A stretch of 64,000 nucleotides of DNA from Hofstenia miamia. Its lineage: Eukaryota > Xenacoelomorpha > Acoela. The notes under the pieces were generated by a model. The model was not told where the DNA came from, ran no database searches, and saw nothing but the letters and a program-made list of their open reading frames with translations. The position numbers were made by a program, and so were the translations under genes. The first letter of the stretch is position 1, and every line of letters begins with the position of its first letter. This document shows, one piece after another, positions 32,950-45,370 of this stretch. The stretch is taken from NCBI GenBank assembly GCA_004352715.1, contig SCFE01000027.1:2122077-2186076 (forward strand), in the 5' to 3' direction.

Positions 32950-34537
32950 GTGATGACGTTTTACGCCAAGTTAAAAATTTCAACTTTTAAATTTTGGAAG
33001 AATGGAGAAGAAATGCACTAGATATACAATATTTTCTAAAAAATTCTTAAGAAGATATAGTAAAGGTCCCTTATTCTCATTCATTTAATCTTACAAATAG
33101 TCAACAATTTATACAAAACAGAAAAGTTGATATTAACTAAACCCAACTATGCAATTTCAGGTTACTATTTTATATATCTACTCTTCAGTATCATATTTTT
33201 CTATATAAATTTCAACGTAGCAAACTGAACCAGCATTATGAATACTTGTTATAAATTACTAAAAGTGAATTGTTTTCCCTATATCTTTACAGCATTTACA
33301 GAGTTTGGCTAACACACTTATGTGATTCGGTAGGTGAGGCAAATTTCGAACACAGGCTGTTGAAATGCAAACTGATCCTAATTTCATAGGGAACATTTTC
33401 TTTCTTTTGTGGTAGGAGGATGTTTAGAAATTTCTTTCCTTTTTATCCCTTAGTAATTCTAACCAAAACTTAGAACCAATCCTTGTCAGGCCTGAGCCTG
33501 AATCATGTCCAACCATCTTAATTCCAATTTGGAATATTTTTATGACTCTTGTTAAGAAATTTTCTCCAACTTTGCGATTTGCTAGACTAAAGTTAGAAAA
33601 TTCTAATAAAATCTGCTCCCTGAAATTAATAATTCTACATGAAGTATTAAAAAGTATATGATACTAATAAACAATTTCCAAAAGGTATTGAGGCATTTAC
33701 GTAGCATTTGCTACGTATATTTCTTCAATAGCTCAGTCAAACAGCAGTCCACCGCAGGTCAATCCACGACTTCAACTTATATTAACAGAAGCAAGAACAG
33801 GAATAAGGATCGTTATCCGTATTAACACTGTGCTGCCACAAAATACCTTTAGTTACATTTTGTAACTTGCCTTAATTTGAACTTAATACTTTATTTCTCT
33901 ATTGTTTTTACTATAAGTAATAAATTCAGAAAGCGTGTTAAAATTATTTTCACATTAACAAAATATAATTTCATAAATATTTCATTCAAAATTGTTATAT
34001 TTCTAATTGCTAGTTTCACTTTCGGCAATAATTGGAATTGATATAATAGATAAGAAATCATAGTAAATTAACATGTTTTGTGTTGAATAAAATCAAAGAA
34101 AACGCATAAAAACTTTTTAAGAGAAACATCATTGTTGTGAGACAACAACCAAGATTACGAGTGCGTTATACATCTGTTAACACTAAGAAGAATTTGTTCT
34201 AGAAAGCAATAAGTTAAGTATTGCCAGTAATCATAATCACTACGAGCAAATTTCGTTCTGCTTTAGATACCTTATATAAAAGATGTGATCATTGTTAAAT
34301 TTCTTCAGGTTTGACATCACAAAATCAGGTATCTGACAGAAAACAACAATGGTGCAAAATAAGCTTAATGTTATGCCATCAATATACAAAAAAAGTGAAT
34401 TCTGCGGTGGAAGCATAATGTATTTTTTTTCAGTTCATTTCTTACTCTTTCCATGTAGACTATGAGACTATACCCAAAATTAGCCTTGGCGCTGAATATT
34501 TGGCTTGAGTTAATGTTTTTAATTTTGATATTTTGAA
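32950..34537. other. Intergenic, nothing coding recognised
   Basis: AT-rich, no supportable gene. A near-perfect 20-base palindrome lies at 33698-33717. Confidence 0.4.
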
Positions 34538-34539
34538 TT

Positions 34540-36305
34540 TACCGGTTTATCATAACAACCTTCAAAGCACACACGCATATTTGGATGACCTCATTATTGG
34601 TGGTCGAGATCAAGAAGAGCACGATTTTAACCAACGTAAATTTCTTGCTGCTGCAAAGAAGTACAATTTGGAGATCAATCTAGAGAAGTCAGAATTTTCC
34701 GTTTCTAAAATTAATTATATTGGTCATGTCATCACAGAAGGTAATTATTCACCAGATCCTGATCGCATCAAGGCTTTAGTTGAGTTCCCTGTACTAAAAA
34801 CAATACCACAGTTAAAAAGACTAGTTGGCTTGCTGGCCTACAACTCAAAATGGGTGAAGAATTATGCCATTAAGCTTAGGCCCATTTTAGAAGCAGCACA
34901 CAATAAAGAATTGCCGTTACCTAATGATGCATTACAAGCAATAAACGCCATGACTAAAGAAATCTCCCAATCTGTGTTGGCTACACCAAATGATCAATTG
35001 GGACCACTTTGCGTTGAAACAGATGCATCTGGTGCCGCGATAGGCGCAACCTTGCAACAAAATGGGAGGCCACTCGCTTACTTTTCTAGAACATTATCGG
35101 CAACTGAACGTGGAATGTCCACTGTTGAGCGAGAAGCATCGATCTTACCAAACTTCATGATTCATTAGCACATGCTGGCGTCACGATGTTTTGGGAGTAT
35201 ATCCGCCGCCATAATATTCCCGCGACATTGGAAGAATTCCGCAACATTGTCAGCAGATGTCGTTCATGTCAGTCAATAAAACCGCAGTTTTTTAAGCCGG
35301 GCAAATCTACATTAGTAAAAGCCACGCGCCCATTCGAAAGGCTTGCCATTGATTTTGTTGGACCCAAAATTCTCGCAGAAATACTGGGAATCGATATTTG
35401 CTCACGATCATTGACGAATTCAGTCGGTTTCCTTTCGCTTTTCCCACTAAAGACATAGAAGCTACCACTGTTACCCGTTGTTTGTCACAAATTTTTGCAT
35501 TGTTTGGAACTCCTTCATTTATCAATAGCGATCGTGGAAGTGCATTTGCTTCTGAACACTACAAGGAATTTCTCGTCTCCCGAGGAATTGCCAATTCAAG
35601 GTCGTGTCCTTATAACCCTCGGTGTAACGGCCAAAATGAAAGATATACGGTGTTATTTGGAAAGGTATCTTAACAATAATACATTACCGCAATTTATCTC
35701 AATCTGACTGGGAGCAGATATTACCACAAGTATTAGCAGCTCTTCGTTCCTTAATTTGCACAACAACTGGCGAAACTCCGCATGGCCGTTTTTTTGAATT
35801 TCAACGAAAAAGTACGCAAGAATTCTCTCTCTCTTATTGGCTAAAGTCTGGCAATGAACAGTTGCTGAAACGTCATGTTCGGTGCAAGAGCGATCCCATT
35901 GGTGATCCAATTGAGATTTTCGATGTAATTTCGCCACATTTTGCAAGGATTCGGACTGCAGGAGGCAGAATTGATACTGTTTCATTAACCTCATTGGCTC
36001 CACTTTCGCCGTCTGAATCAGAAACTATCCACGAATGCACAACAGTTGCAATACCGGAAGAATCGAATCCTAACGAATCAAATCCTCCTAATGTGATTTC
36101 TGCGGAAGATTATGCAGAGTCGTCCATACCAACGACAGTTGTCCAGGATTTTGCTGATGTAGACCAGAGTGCTAACCCAGACATTCTCACTAACAATGAC
36201 ACTTTGGAATCTCCCAAATCTTCCAAAGATGCTTCGCAATCACAGTTGTTTCGCCACATCGATCATCCCGAGTTTCTAAGCCGCCCAAACGCGTGGAGAT
36301 GTTGA
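34540..36305 (+). pseudogene. Second Ty3/gypsy-type pol: RT, truncated RNase H and integrase
   Basis: From 34563 the plus strand reads STHAYLDDLIIGGRDQEEHD (the YLDD catalytic turn), INYIGHVITEG, LKRLVGLLAYNSKWVKNYA and CVETDASGAAIGATLQQNG (RNase H start with its aspartate). RNase H breaks at VEREAS. Another frame then gives LHDSLAHAGVTMFWEYI and CRSCQ (integrase HHCC), LAIDFVGP (first D), INSDRGSAF (second D) and CNGQNER (E). A further frame gives LAALRSLI and HVRCKSDP, then ISPHFARIRTAGGRIDTVSL. At least three frameshifts and a deletion of most of RNase H make it dead. The RT part before YLDD is absent. It is clearly a different family from the minus-strand gypsy 2 kb upstream. Confidence 0.85.
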
Positions 36306-36352
36306 CTTCAGGATACTATCACCTGCAGGATTGAAAAAAAAGATGGGAAGAA

Positions 36353-36571
36353 TGATATGAACAATTATTAGGCTAATTGATTAGGTTTACCGGTTTATCA
36401 TAAGGTAAACCGACAAGTCTTGGACTATGGTAAACCGACAAGTACTTGATGTCGCATGTATAAATGGTTTGCACTGTGCATTAATTTTCATGATGATTTA
36501 TGATAATGTTGTTACGATTTTATTCAATAAAAGCTTAATATTTGTAAGCCTTTTATACTTCAAAACTTACA
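36353..36571 (+). repeat. Candidate 3' LTR of the second gypsy element
   Basis: A purine run (ttgaaaaaaaagatgggaag, 36331-36350, continuing aa) is directly followed by TG at 36353, as expected for a polypurine tract and LTR start. The region contains an inverted GGTTTACC...GGTAAACC pair and a direct repeat of ggtaaaccgacaagt at about 36404 and 36428. An AATAAA signal lies at about 36526, and a possible terminal CA is at about 36571. An 18-base word (tttaccggtttatcataa) from it recurs at 34538, just before the truncated RT. The 3' border is a guess. Confidence 0.45.
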
Positions 36572-36746
36572 TTAGGTAAACATGTTTTCTTACTTAATTT
36601 AATTTTTATTATTCTATTTAAATGTTTTTAAAGTAACATTGATATTTAAAACCTGGAATTAATCAAAACAATAGACAACACACACGTAATATCCCTGCAC
36701 GGATAGCTAAATAGTATATATATATATATATATATATGTATATTTA

Positions 36747-37746
36747 NNNNNNNNNNNNNNNNNNNNNNNNNNNNNNNNNNNNNNNNNNNNNNNNNNNNNN
36801 NNNNNNNNNNNNNNNNNNNNNNNNNNNNNNNNNNNNNNNNNNNNNNNNNNNNNNNNNNNNNNNNNNNNNNNNNNNNNNNNNNNNNNNNNNNNNNNNNNNN
36901 NNNNNNNNNNNNNNNNNNNNNNNNNNNNNNNNNNNNNNNNNNNNNNNNNNNNNNNNNNNNNNNNNNNNNNNNNNNNNNNNNNNNNNNNNNNNNNNNNNNN
37001 NNNNNNNNNNNNNNNNNNNNNNNNNNNNNNNNNNNNNNNNNNNNNNNNNNNNNNNNNNNNNNNNNNNNNNNNNNNNNNNNNNNNNNNNNNNNNNNNNNNN
37101 NNNNNNNNNNNNNNNNNNNNNNNNNNNNNNNNNNNNNNNNNNNNNNNNNNNNNNNNNNNNNNNNNNNNNNNNNNNNNNNNNNNNNNNNNNNNNNNNNNNN
37201 NNNNNNNNNNNNNNNNNNNNNNNNNNNNNNNNNNNNNNNNNNNNNNNNNNNNNNNNNNNNNNNNNNNNNNNNNNNNNNNNNNNNNNNNNNNNNNNNNNNN
37301 NNNNNNNNNNNNNNNNNNNNNNNNNNNNNNNNNNNNNNNNNNNNNNNNNNNNNNNNNNNNNNNNNNNNNNNNNNNNNNNNNNNNNNNNNNNNNNNNNNNN
37401 NNNNNNNNNNNNNNNNNNNNNNNNNNNNNNNNNNNNNNNNNNNNNNNNNNNNNNNNNNNNNNNNNNNNNNNNNNNNNNNNNNNNNNNNNNNNNNNNNNNN
37501 NNNNNNNNNNNNNNNNNNNNNNNNNNNNNNNNNNNNNNNNNNNNNNNNNNNNNNNNNNNNNNNNNNNNNNNNNNNNNNNNNNNNNNNNNNNNNNNNNNNN
37601 NNNNNNNNNNNNNNNNNNNNNNNNNNNNNNNNNNNNNNNNNNNNNNNNNNNNNNNNNNNNNNNNNNNNNNNNNNNNNNNNNNNNNNNNNNNNNNNNNNNN
37701 NNNNNNNNNNNNNNNNNNNNNNNNNNNNNNNNNNNNNNNNNNNNNN
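36747..37746. other. Assembly gap of exactly 1000 N
   Basis: Preceded by a (TA)n tract (36715-36737) and followed by the start of repeat copy C. Confidence 0.99.
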
Positions 37747-39562
37747 CAGATCATTAGTCTTGAAATAAATTTCGTCTTTGACATTTGGCAAAGCAAAAAA
37801 ATTGTTGTCGTACCTCAGCTGTATAATAGGTGAAGATTTCTTTTGAATGATTCTAGAAACATCAACAACATTGAATAAGAATATTGAACTATGGTGACTC
37901 AAAGATACCCTTTGAAATCCACTTCTCGTTAATCAACATTAATTATGTTCAAATCATTATATTTCGAAATTTTCCAAGTTCGAATATCATTTTGGATATA
38001 CTCATGGGCCATTGGACATTCAATAGGAAATGGTATTTTCCATCCATCCTTCAATTTAATGGAACTAAATTACCCCTTAGTATACAAATATTTTGCGGTT
38101 TTCCACAGTATAACATCACGAACATTTGGTAAATATTGGAATTTTATTACTATCGTTTTGTGATGCTTAATTGCAGTCTAGCTGATATATAAAATGCAAG
38201 TTTAATAATGTGGCAAAGTAGTCTAAGCCACCCCACTATAGTTTTTTTAGCTCACGTCTGCCATGCTAACCCATCTCCTACTAAAATCATTTGTCATTAC
38301 ATTAACTTGCATTAAAATTCCTCCACACCAATGCATACAACAAAGAATGAAAATGGTGTACAGTCTTGGTAAAATTTCCATTTAAATTTTAAGAAGTTCG
38401 AAATTCCCATCAAACTCTCTTGAGTGCGTGTCGACTCCCCTTAGATGATGATGCTGGCTATGGCCCTGACTTTAGTATTGAAATAAACTTGAAATAATTT
38501 TGTACTGAGTACCTGATCGGAACTTTGCAACAAATTTCTCCTTTTAACTGATCATTGAATTAGCCCAAGAGTTTGATTGGGTCAAATTTTGACGAGAGTG
38601 ATTTGTAGAATTTTCATTTAAAGCTAATGGGTCGGTTTGGTTTGGGATAAATTTTAAAAAAGATGGTTCGAGTTTTTCAGTTGATAGTATCACCTAGGCT
38701 TACAACATGACGTCATTTTCAATTTCAAATATGATTTGATCGCAACGAAGGTTCAATTTTTTGAAGAAAATCACACTCTTTGATGTAGTCTATTTCAAAA
38801 CAGCATATTTTATCAGCTTTTCAATATATCAAGTGAGAACAAGGAACATAAAAAGAATTAACTTGAAGAATTTTCCTCGGCATATTCGTGTTGGGTTAAA
38901 TCTGGTTGGATTGGTATGTGTTAGATTTTACGAACTTTTATTTCAGTTAAGTAGGGTTTGTTTTTGATGAAGCTTGTTTGGGTTGGATTGAGTCAGACAG
39001 AAAATATCCTGATAATGAATTTAACACGAAATTAGAACATAACAGTAAAAATTGATATTGGGATAAAAAATCAACATTATAACTTTAAGTCATTTTTTCA
39101 ATAACTTGTGAAAAGCTGTAACCAAATATCAGTGGGACCATGAAATCAAAGATTTCATAAGAGAAAAATGTTTGTTTATGAGAACAACGACAATAAGCAT
39201 GACAAAATATGAATAAAGCCTGGATGTAAAAGGTATATATCACACTTTTTAATTACAACTTTATGTTTTTGTAATGATAAGTTTAATTCTTAAAATCGTT
39301 ACAAAGAACTTGCTAACATTAGAAAAAATACAAATATTCAATTTCAATTTTGTTTCCTTTCTCTGTGACAAATTACAAATATTTATAAAAAAATTGAAAT
39401 AAACAATTATTAACAAAAAGAGCAAACTAAGAATAATTTGAGCTTCAACTTTAAGAAATAGTACAAGAGAATAAAGCTTAAAATTTTTTTTATAATTATC
39501 TATTTTTTAATTATTGAAAATTACAATATCCTTTTGTAAATAAATGTACAATACTAAAATTT
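37747..39562. repeat. Interspersed repeat of unknown class, second locus (copy C)
   Basis: This copy matches 27163-28641, starting at the same cagatcattagtcttgaaat and ending at the same tgtacaatactaaaattt, where a gap begins. It holds about 540 bases (38283-38820) that the first locus lacks, including gggtcggtttggtttggga at about 38630. The longest minus-strand open piece (37902 to the gap) reads SSIFLFNVVDVSRIIQKKSS and ends at KDEIYFKTNDL, protein-like but unassigned. Both edges lie at 1000-N gaps. Confidence 0.75.
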
Positions 39563-40562
39563 NNNNNNNNNNNNNNNNNNNNNNNNNNNNNNNNNNNNNN
39601 NNNNNNNNNNNNNNNNNNNNNNNNNNNNNNNNNNNNNNNNNNNNNNNNNNNNNNNNNNNNNNNNNNNNNNNNNNNNNNNNNNNNNNNNNNNNNNNNNNNN
39701 NNNNNNNNNNNNNNNNNNNNNNNNNNNNNNNNNNNNNNNNNNNNNNNNNNNNNNNNNNNNNNNNNNNNNNNNNNNNNNNNNNNNNNNNNNNNNNNNNNNN
39801 NNNNNNNNNNNNNNNNNNNNNNNNNNNNNNNNNNNNNNNNNNNNNNNNNNNNNNNNNNNNNNNNNNNNNNNNNNNNNNNNNNNNNNNNNNNNNNNNNNNN
39901 NNNNNNNNNNNNNNNNNNNNNNNNNNNNNNNNNNNNNNNNNNNNNNNNNNNNNNNNNNNNNNNNNNNNNNNNNNNNNNNNNNNNNNNNNNNNNNNNNNNN
40001 NNNNNNNNNNNNNNNNNNNNNNNNNNNNNNNNNNNNNNNNNNNNNNNNNNNNNNNNNNNNNNNNNNNNNNNNNNNNNNNNNNNNNNNNNNNNNNNNNNNN
40101 NNNNNNNNNNNNNNNNNNNNNNNNNNNNNNNNNNNNNNNNNNNNNNNNNNNNNNNNNNNNNNNNNNNNNNNNNNNNNNNNNNNNNNNNNNNNNNNNNNNN
40201 NNNNNNNNNNNNNNNNNNNNNNNNNNNNNNNNNNNNNNNNNNNNNNNNNNNNNNNNNNNNNNNNNNNNNNNNNNNNNNNNNNNNNNNNNNNNNNNNNNNN
40301 NNNNNNNNNNNNNNNNNNNNNNNNNNNNNNNNNNNNNNNNNNNNNNNNNNNNNNNNNNNNNNNNNNNNNNNNNNNNNNNNNNNNNNNNNNNNNNNNNNNN
40401 NNNNNNNNNNNNNNNNNNNNNNNNNNNNNNNNNNNNNNNNNNNNNNNNNNNNNNNNNNNNNNNNNNNNNNNNNNNNNNNNNNNNNNNNNNNNNNNNNNNN
40501 NNNNNNNNNNNNNNNNNNNNNNNNNNNNNNNNNNNNNNNNNNNNNNNNNNNNNNNNNNNNNN
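39563..40562. other. Assembly gap of exactly 1000 N
   Basis: Run of 1000 N. Upstream exons of the Dispatched-like gene at 42844 could lie in it or before it. Confidence 0.99.
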
Positions 40563-42843
40563 GAAACAACTGCTAATATCAGACTTATGTGCGAAAGATT
40601 CAATAAATACAGTTTTGTCCAGTTCTATTGACTCCAATAGATTGTCAATAGGTCCAATAGGTCCAATAAATTTTGGTAGTTTACTAAGCATTGATTGGAC
40701 CTATTTTTTGGCAGACATGGACAAACACATCAAAATTCTGTGAGAAACATTTAAAATATTAAAACTTCATGTGGAATTTATAGGCATTCTCCACAGTATT
40801 TTCTTAAATCTAACCCAGATGTTTGCTCTTAATCGAAATATGTATTGATGTCATATACAAACCTCGGATAAGAACCACCTTTAATGATATTCATCCAAAT
40901 ATTTTTCATTTTTTACTTCATAGATATGCAGAATTGTTGTTAAACCACATCGTGATATTTTCAATGATGTTTCAGTTTTGTTAATTATGGATCAAAATTT
41001 CAATTTTACCGCAATTCATTTTGCTAAAAATTTTATGCCATAAGAATTCATCTTTAATTCAATTTAGTAATATCATATGTGAAAGAGATTTCAGCTTAAA
41101 CATTTTATTTTAATGGCTTTAAATTTCTTAGCAGTTTGAGAATAAATTTATTTGTGTACAACTTTTCAGCTGTTTTTGATGTTATATGTATATGTATACA
41201 CACATTTGCAACAGACATTTATTACCTTAATACAATATTGTATATTTTGTTCATTTGTTATCTCATCTTTCCAAAGTATCTTACTTAAGCTGATATTGGT
41301 TGTGGCAGAGCTTTAACTGCCTCCATTATTTACAGCCGGTTCAGGCATAGAGTGTTTCTTTAATTTCTCATTCACGTCGAATTCATCCAGTTTGACCTTT
41401 TGCACTTAATACTATGTAAACATCAAATTTAGTGAGTTGAATTTGAGGGGTGCATTTTCTAGTATCTTGCATCGAATCCGGGTTATTAAGCTTAATCTTT
41501 TGCACTCCATTAAAATAACAAAGTGAAATTTATTATTCAGAGGTGAATATGATTGTGTGTGACTTTGCTTCCTTGATTACCAGTTCACTACAAACTTTTA
41601 AATGGAATTTATGGGACTCTTGTCTTATTGTATATCTCAGTGAAAGAGTATCTAATTAAAATTTGAGGTGACCTGGATAACTATCTTGAATCTATGACAC
41701 ATTTTAAGCTGTGGAGATAGGCAATCTATGACTCGTTTACTAATAAAGCAGCTGGAATGAGTGCAATTGTTCATAGAAAATCTCTCATTAACTTTTAGTT
41801 TCAAATGTCTAAATTTCAATTCAATAAATTGCTAGTATTGTAAACTCAAATATTCAATGTCATTCATTCATACTTAGAAGATCACCTTGACTATATGAAC
41901 CAGAAGTGAAAACATTCATTCGGTACAGTGTAAAGAAAAACTTTTCCTAAAAGAACTGATAATGTTTTTTTTAACTTAGCCTTATTTTAAAATATTTTCT
42001 GGAGGCCCATTAGAAAATTAGGAAATCATGAGCAATTGACATAATTTGTGCTAAAGTGTATTGCAGTTCCCAAAGTGTTTGAAAAAATTAACTAATTTTC
42101 ATTGAAACTGTTCACATAAATATATTACTTAAAACTTATGCGATCAACTACTAACTTTGCTGTTTCTTGATATAAGTGACGTATTTAGAGGGGACATTAG
42201 GCAATGCTCTCCCCCTAGGGCCTCCTGCAGTGATATTTTCTGTCTAAACATACAATATTTTATTAATATTTTGGGAATATTAAGAATTAAGATTTAGTAA
42301 AATTCATTTAATGGCCCATTTTTGCATTGTTTTGACAGTTTATGAAGTGATATCTCACGAAATTAAATAGTAAACGTGATTGCAATTGAAATTTCAAATG
42401 AATCCTAGATACTCTCCTGCTTGGTATGTAAATAGACCTTCCAAATCCATTACGACGTGGCTTTCACAAAGTCAGAGATGGTGAGACAGAAGGCACTAGA
42501 TCGCGGTTTAAGAACAAAATGTAAGAAGAAAAACTCTTTTTAATCTGATGATATTTTGGACATTGTGGATATCTTCATTAGTGTTAAAAACTAGTGATAT
42601 TTAAGTAAAATTTTTACTTCGCATGAGTTTTCTCAAATAATAAGTAAAAAATGAATCATAATTCGCTATTCCAAGAACTTTATCTAATTAAATTAAAATT
42701 TCTATATTTAAATGAAAGTTTCATTTTGATGAGTTTGACCTGATTAAAGCCTCAGTTCTTGCGAAGCCCTCAGCAATGACAAAGTTTTGTCTATCATGTA
42801 GATTATATATGTTGTTTAACCGAGGCAACACTATTTAATTTAG
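40563..42843. other. Probable intron or intergenic DNA upstream of the Dispatched-like exons
   Basis: I searched for earlier Dispatched exons (TM1, the GFEPRGT motif, the cysteine-rich first ectodomain) and found none. The region is AT-rich. One GC-richer hairpin-like stretch lies at about 42187-42237. Confidence 0.4.
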
Positions 42844-43066
42844 GTCAAAACTACTGCTGTCCCACGTGGTCACTTCCAAATTACGTCACATTGCTAAGTA
42901 GAAAAGACAGTTGTGATAAGTTGAATGAGTCTAACATCGCAAAAGTAAGAAAACTCTTGTTAACATGCGCACCTTATTATTTCAATCAAAGTCTAGGACC
43001 TGATTGCTGGTCGCCTGCACAGAAAGTTTCTTCCTGCTCAAGGAGTGTACCAAGCATGTGCTACAA
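42844..43066 (+). CDS. Dispatched-like protein, exon for the end of the first ectodomain
   Basis: The exon is bounded by an acceptor (ATTTAATTTAG ending at 42843) and a donor (GTGAGA at 43067), and is open in the one frame that fits its neighbour. It encodes about 74 residues beginning QNYCCPTWSLPNYVTLLS. It continues with CD, LLLTCAPYYFNQSLGPDCWS and a final VPSMCYK. The spacing of cysteines, the phrase SLGPxCW and the ending CxKYNAIYD across the splice match the cysteine-rich end of the first extracellular domain of Dispatched proteins. The two bases AA at its end join A at 43311 to complete lysine, keeping phase. The earlier part of the gene is not found in this window. Confidence 0.85.
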
Positions 43067-43310
43067 GTGAGACTAATACAGTAAAATGCTGTGATATAAA
43101 CTATTAATAAAACGGGTTACATTGCGTATTTTACAAATTTTATTTCGTAAGTAATCTTATTAATCAATGTAATTATGTAATCAAAGTAATATATGTTATT
43201 ATTAAGAGTATCGGTTAGCTAAGGTAAACCAAAAAATTATAGATTTTGATTTCTATAATATAAAAATAGTTTGTTTTTATAAACCTATGACTATATCACA
43301 GCATTTTCAG

Positions 43311-44743
43311 ATATAACGCCATTTATGACATTCTGCATTACATTGTCGACATCGGTGTTTATGATGAAGTTAACAACCGTCTTAATCCTGTAAAATATTC
43401 TATTGCGTTCGTATCTCTAGCAAAAGGAAAATCGCTGATCAGACTATACAACGATAACTTCAATGCTGATCCTCCCACAGATATGATCACTGAAGTAGCA
43501 GCCGTAGACTTCGACGTTAAGCGTCATCTATTCGATGAGTACATCATGAATAATGTGAAATATCCGTTGTCAGCGTGTGCAGTAATTTTTATACTCTTGT
43601 TTGTGTTTATCAAATCTATAACTATTGTTCTAGTCACAGCAATCACTGCTTGCTCTTCACTGGTGCTCTCTTATTGGATATACGGTCTAGTAACAGGCTT
43701 TGACTTCTTTCCACTAATCAATTTGGCTGTGATTGCGGTCGTGTTGATTTTCGCTGTTAATTGGACCATTATTTTTTATTCAATAAAAAGAAGCATTAAA
43801 CAGGAGTTAATTAGTCAAAAGTACATCACTTTATCCATACTTATAAGTCTATTAATTGAATACGGTTTGCCGGAATTAATAGCAATAAGCGCAATTATAT
43901 CTGCAATATTTTTCGTCAATATTGTTTCACCTATTACCATTGTAAAGTGCTTCGGGATTTTCGCAGGCATAGCCGTCTTAGTTCACAGCATCATATCAGC
44001 CATCCTTATTCCAGTGATTATTGTTATTTACGAAAAGTATTTTTTAAGTTGTTGTCGGCAAGAATTGACGAAGACGCATGTTCTTGGCGACGGTGTCTTA
44101 TTAGCCCTTATATACTTTTATTTCTATTCTCAGAAAAAACTTTGTGACGTCATTTCTCATTTCTTGGAAACCACATTCGCATCTATTTTGGTGAGATTGC
44201 GAATCATTTTCATCGCAGCATTTACAATAGCCTTTTTAATATCAACTTTAATAATATTTTCTAAAGTGACTTTACGTCGTCCCAATACCAAGAATTTTAG
44301 AGTTTTTTCTAATAACCATCTTTTTGAGCGCTATGAATTCAAATATCAACATTTATTCCACTTTGAGAAGACGGTATCTGTAACTGAACATATTCCTGTT
44401 AAATTGGTTTGGGGATTCTTGCCTAAAGATAATGGAAATTATTTTAATCCATATGATAATGGGACACTAGTGAAAGATGGACATTTTGAAATGTATTCTA
44501 AATCGTCTCAGAAATGGCTGTACAACCTCTGCCGGGAGTTTAACAAACTTAATTTGGTTTTGACTAACAAGAATTGTTTTATGTTAAAATTTACCCAATG
44601 GATGTCAAAGCCCTGTCCAAGTTTGTCATCTAAGAGGCATCGTTGTTGTAACGCAACGTTGCCCTACAGTCAGCAATTATTTTCATATTGCTTAAAATTT
44701 CAAGTTTTCATTGAAAAAGACCTGCGAGAAGCCACGCCTCTAG
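43311..44743 (+). CDS. Dispatched-like RND/SSD protein, large membrane-block exon
   Basis: This is a 1433-base exon with acceptor CATTTTCAG ending at 43310 and donor GTTAGT at 44744. It reads YNAIYDILHYIVDIGVYDEV, then IAFVSLAKGKSLIRLYN and VKRHLFDEYIMNNV, the end of ectodomain 1. Five or six hydrophobic helices from about 43565 to 44040 form the sterol-sensing-type block, ending KCFGIFAGIAVLVHSIISA and YEKYFL. A loop and another helix (IIFIAAFTIAFLISTLIIF) lead into ectodomain 2 with LFERYEFKYQHLF, VWGFLPKDNGN and C-rich stretches. Vertebrate Dispatched aligns through the whole exon. Dispatched exports lipid-modified Hedgehog from the producing cell using an ion gradient. Oddity: where Dispatched has GADD in helix 4, this gene reads AVNW (about 43753-43764). 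The absence of stops over 477 codons argues against a pseudogene. Confidence 0.9.
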
Positions 44744-44774
44744 GTTAGTAGAAATATTTTAACTACATACAGTA

Positions 44775-44775
<1 letters not shown>

Positions 44776-44813
<38 letters not shown>
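44776..44813. repeat. (TA)n microsatellite
   Basis: Perfect TA tract of about 38 bases, 33 bases into the predicted intron. Confidence 0.98.
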
Positions 44814-44814
<1 letters not shown>

Positions 44815-45329
44815 TATAGAATTTACGGAAATCTGACAATTTACTAAAAATAATTATGCAACAAGTGAAAAGGTATGATAAATAATTATCACTTGCAATT
44901 CACTGATTAGAAAATGTAAATAAAGGTAATTATTTGCTATTTGACAGTTTGTAGACAGGTATTGTTCAGAAATCATATATCTTACTGCGTAGTACAACAC
45001 TGTAAATAGGCAGTTATTGTTTTCCTTTAGTAATGATTAAAGGAAATGGTTTGTTCAGAACAATAGCAAAAGAAATATTTTCTTTCAAAATCTGGGAAAA
45101 TCCCAAAATATACCTATTTATGTAATATGTTTTTAAATAGTACATAAACTGCACAGTTTAAATGAAAAAGGTAAGTGATACAACATGTGTTTTATAAATT
45201 TTCAAACAGATGAGAGATCGAGCCTGAACATAGAATAAAAGCAAAAACATCATAGGTAATGTAAATTCTTGTTCCTTTTAATATTTTTTTAATGGTCAAA
45301 CAACAGTTTGTCAGAATAAACATACTCTG

Positions 45330-45333
<4 letters not shown>

Positions 45334-45366
<33 letters not shown>
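45334..45366. repeat. (TA)n microsatellite
   Basis: TA tract of about 33 bases. Confidence 0.98.
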
Positions 45367-45370
<4 letters not shown>

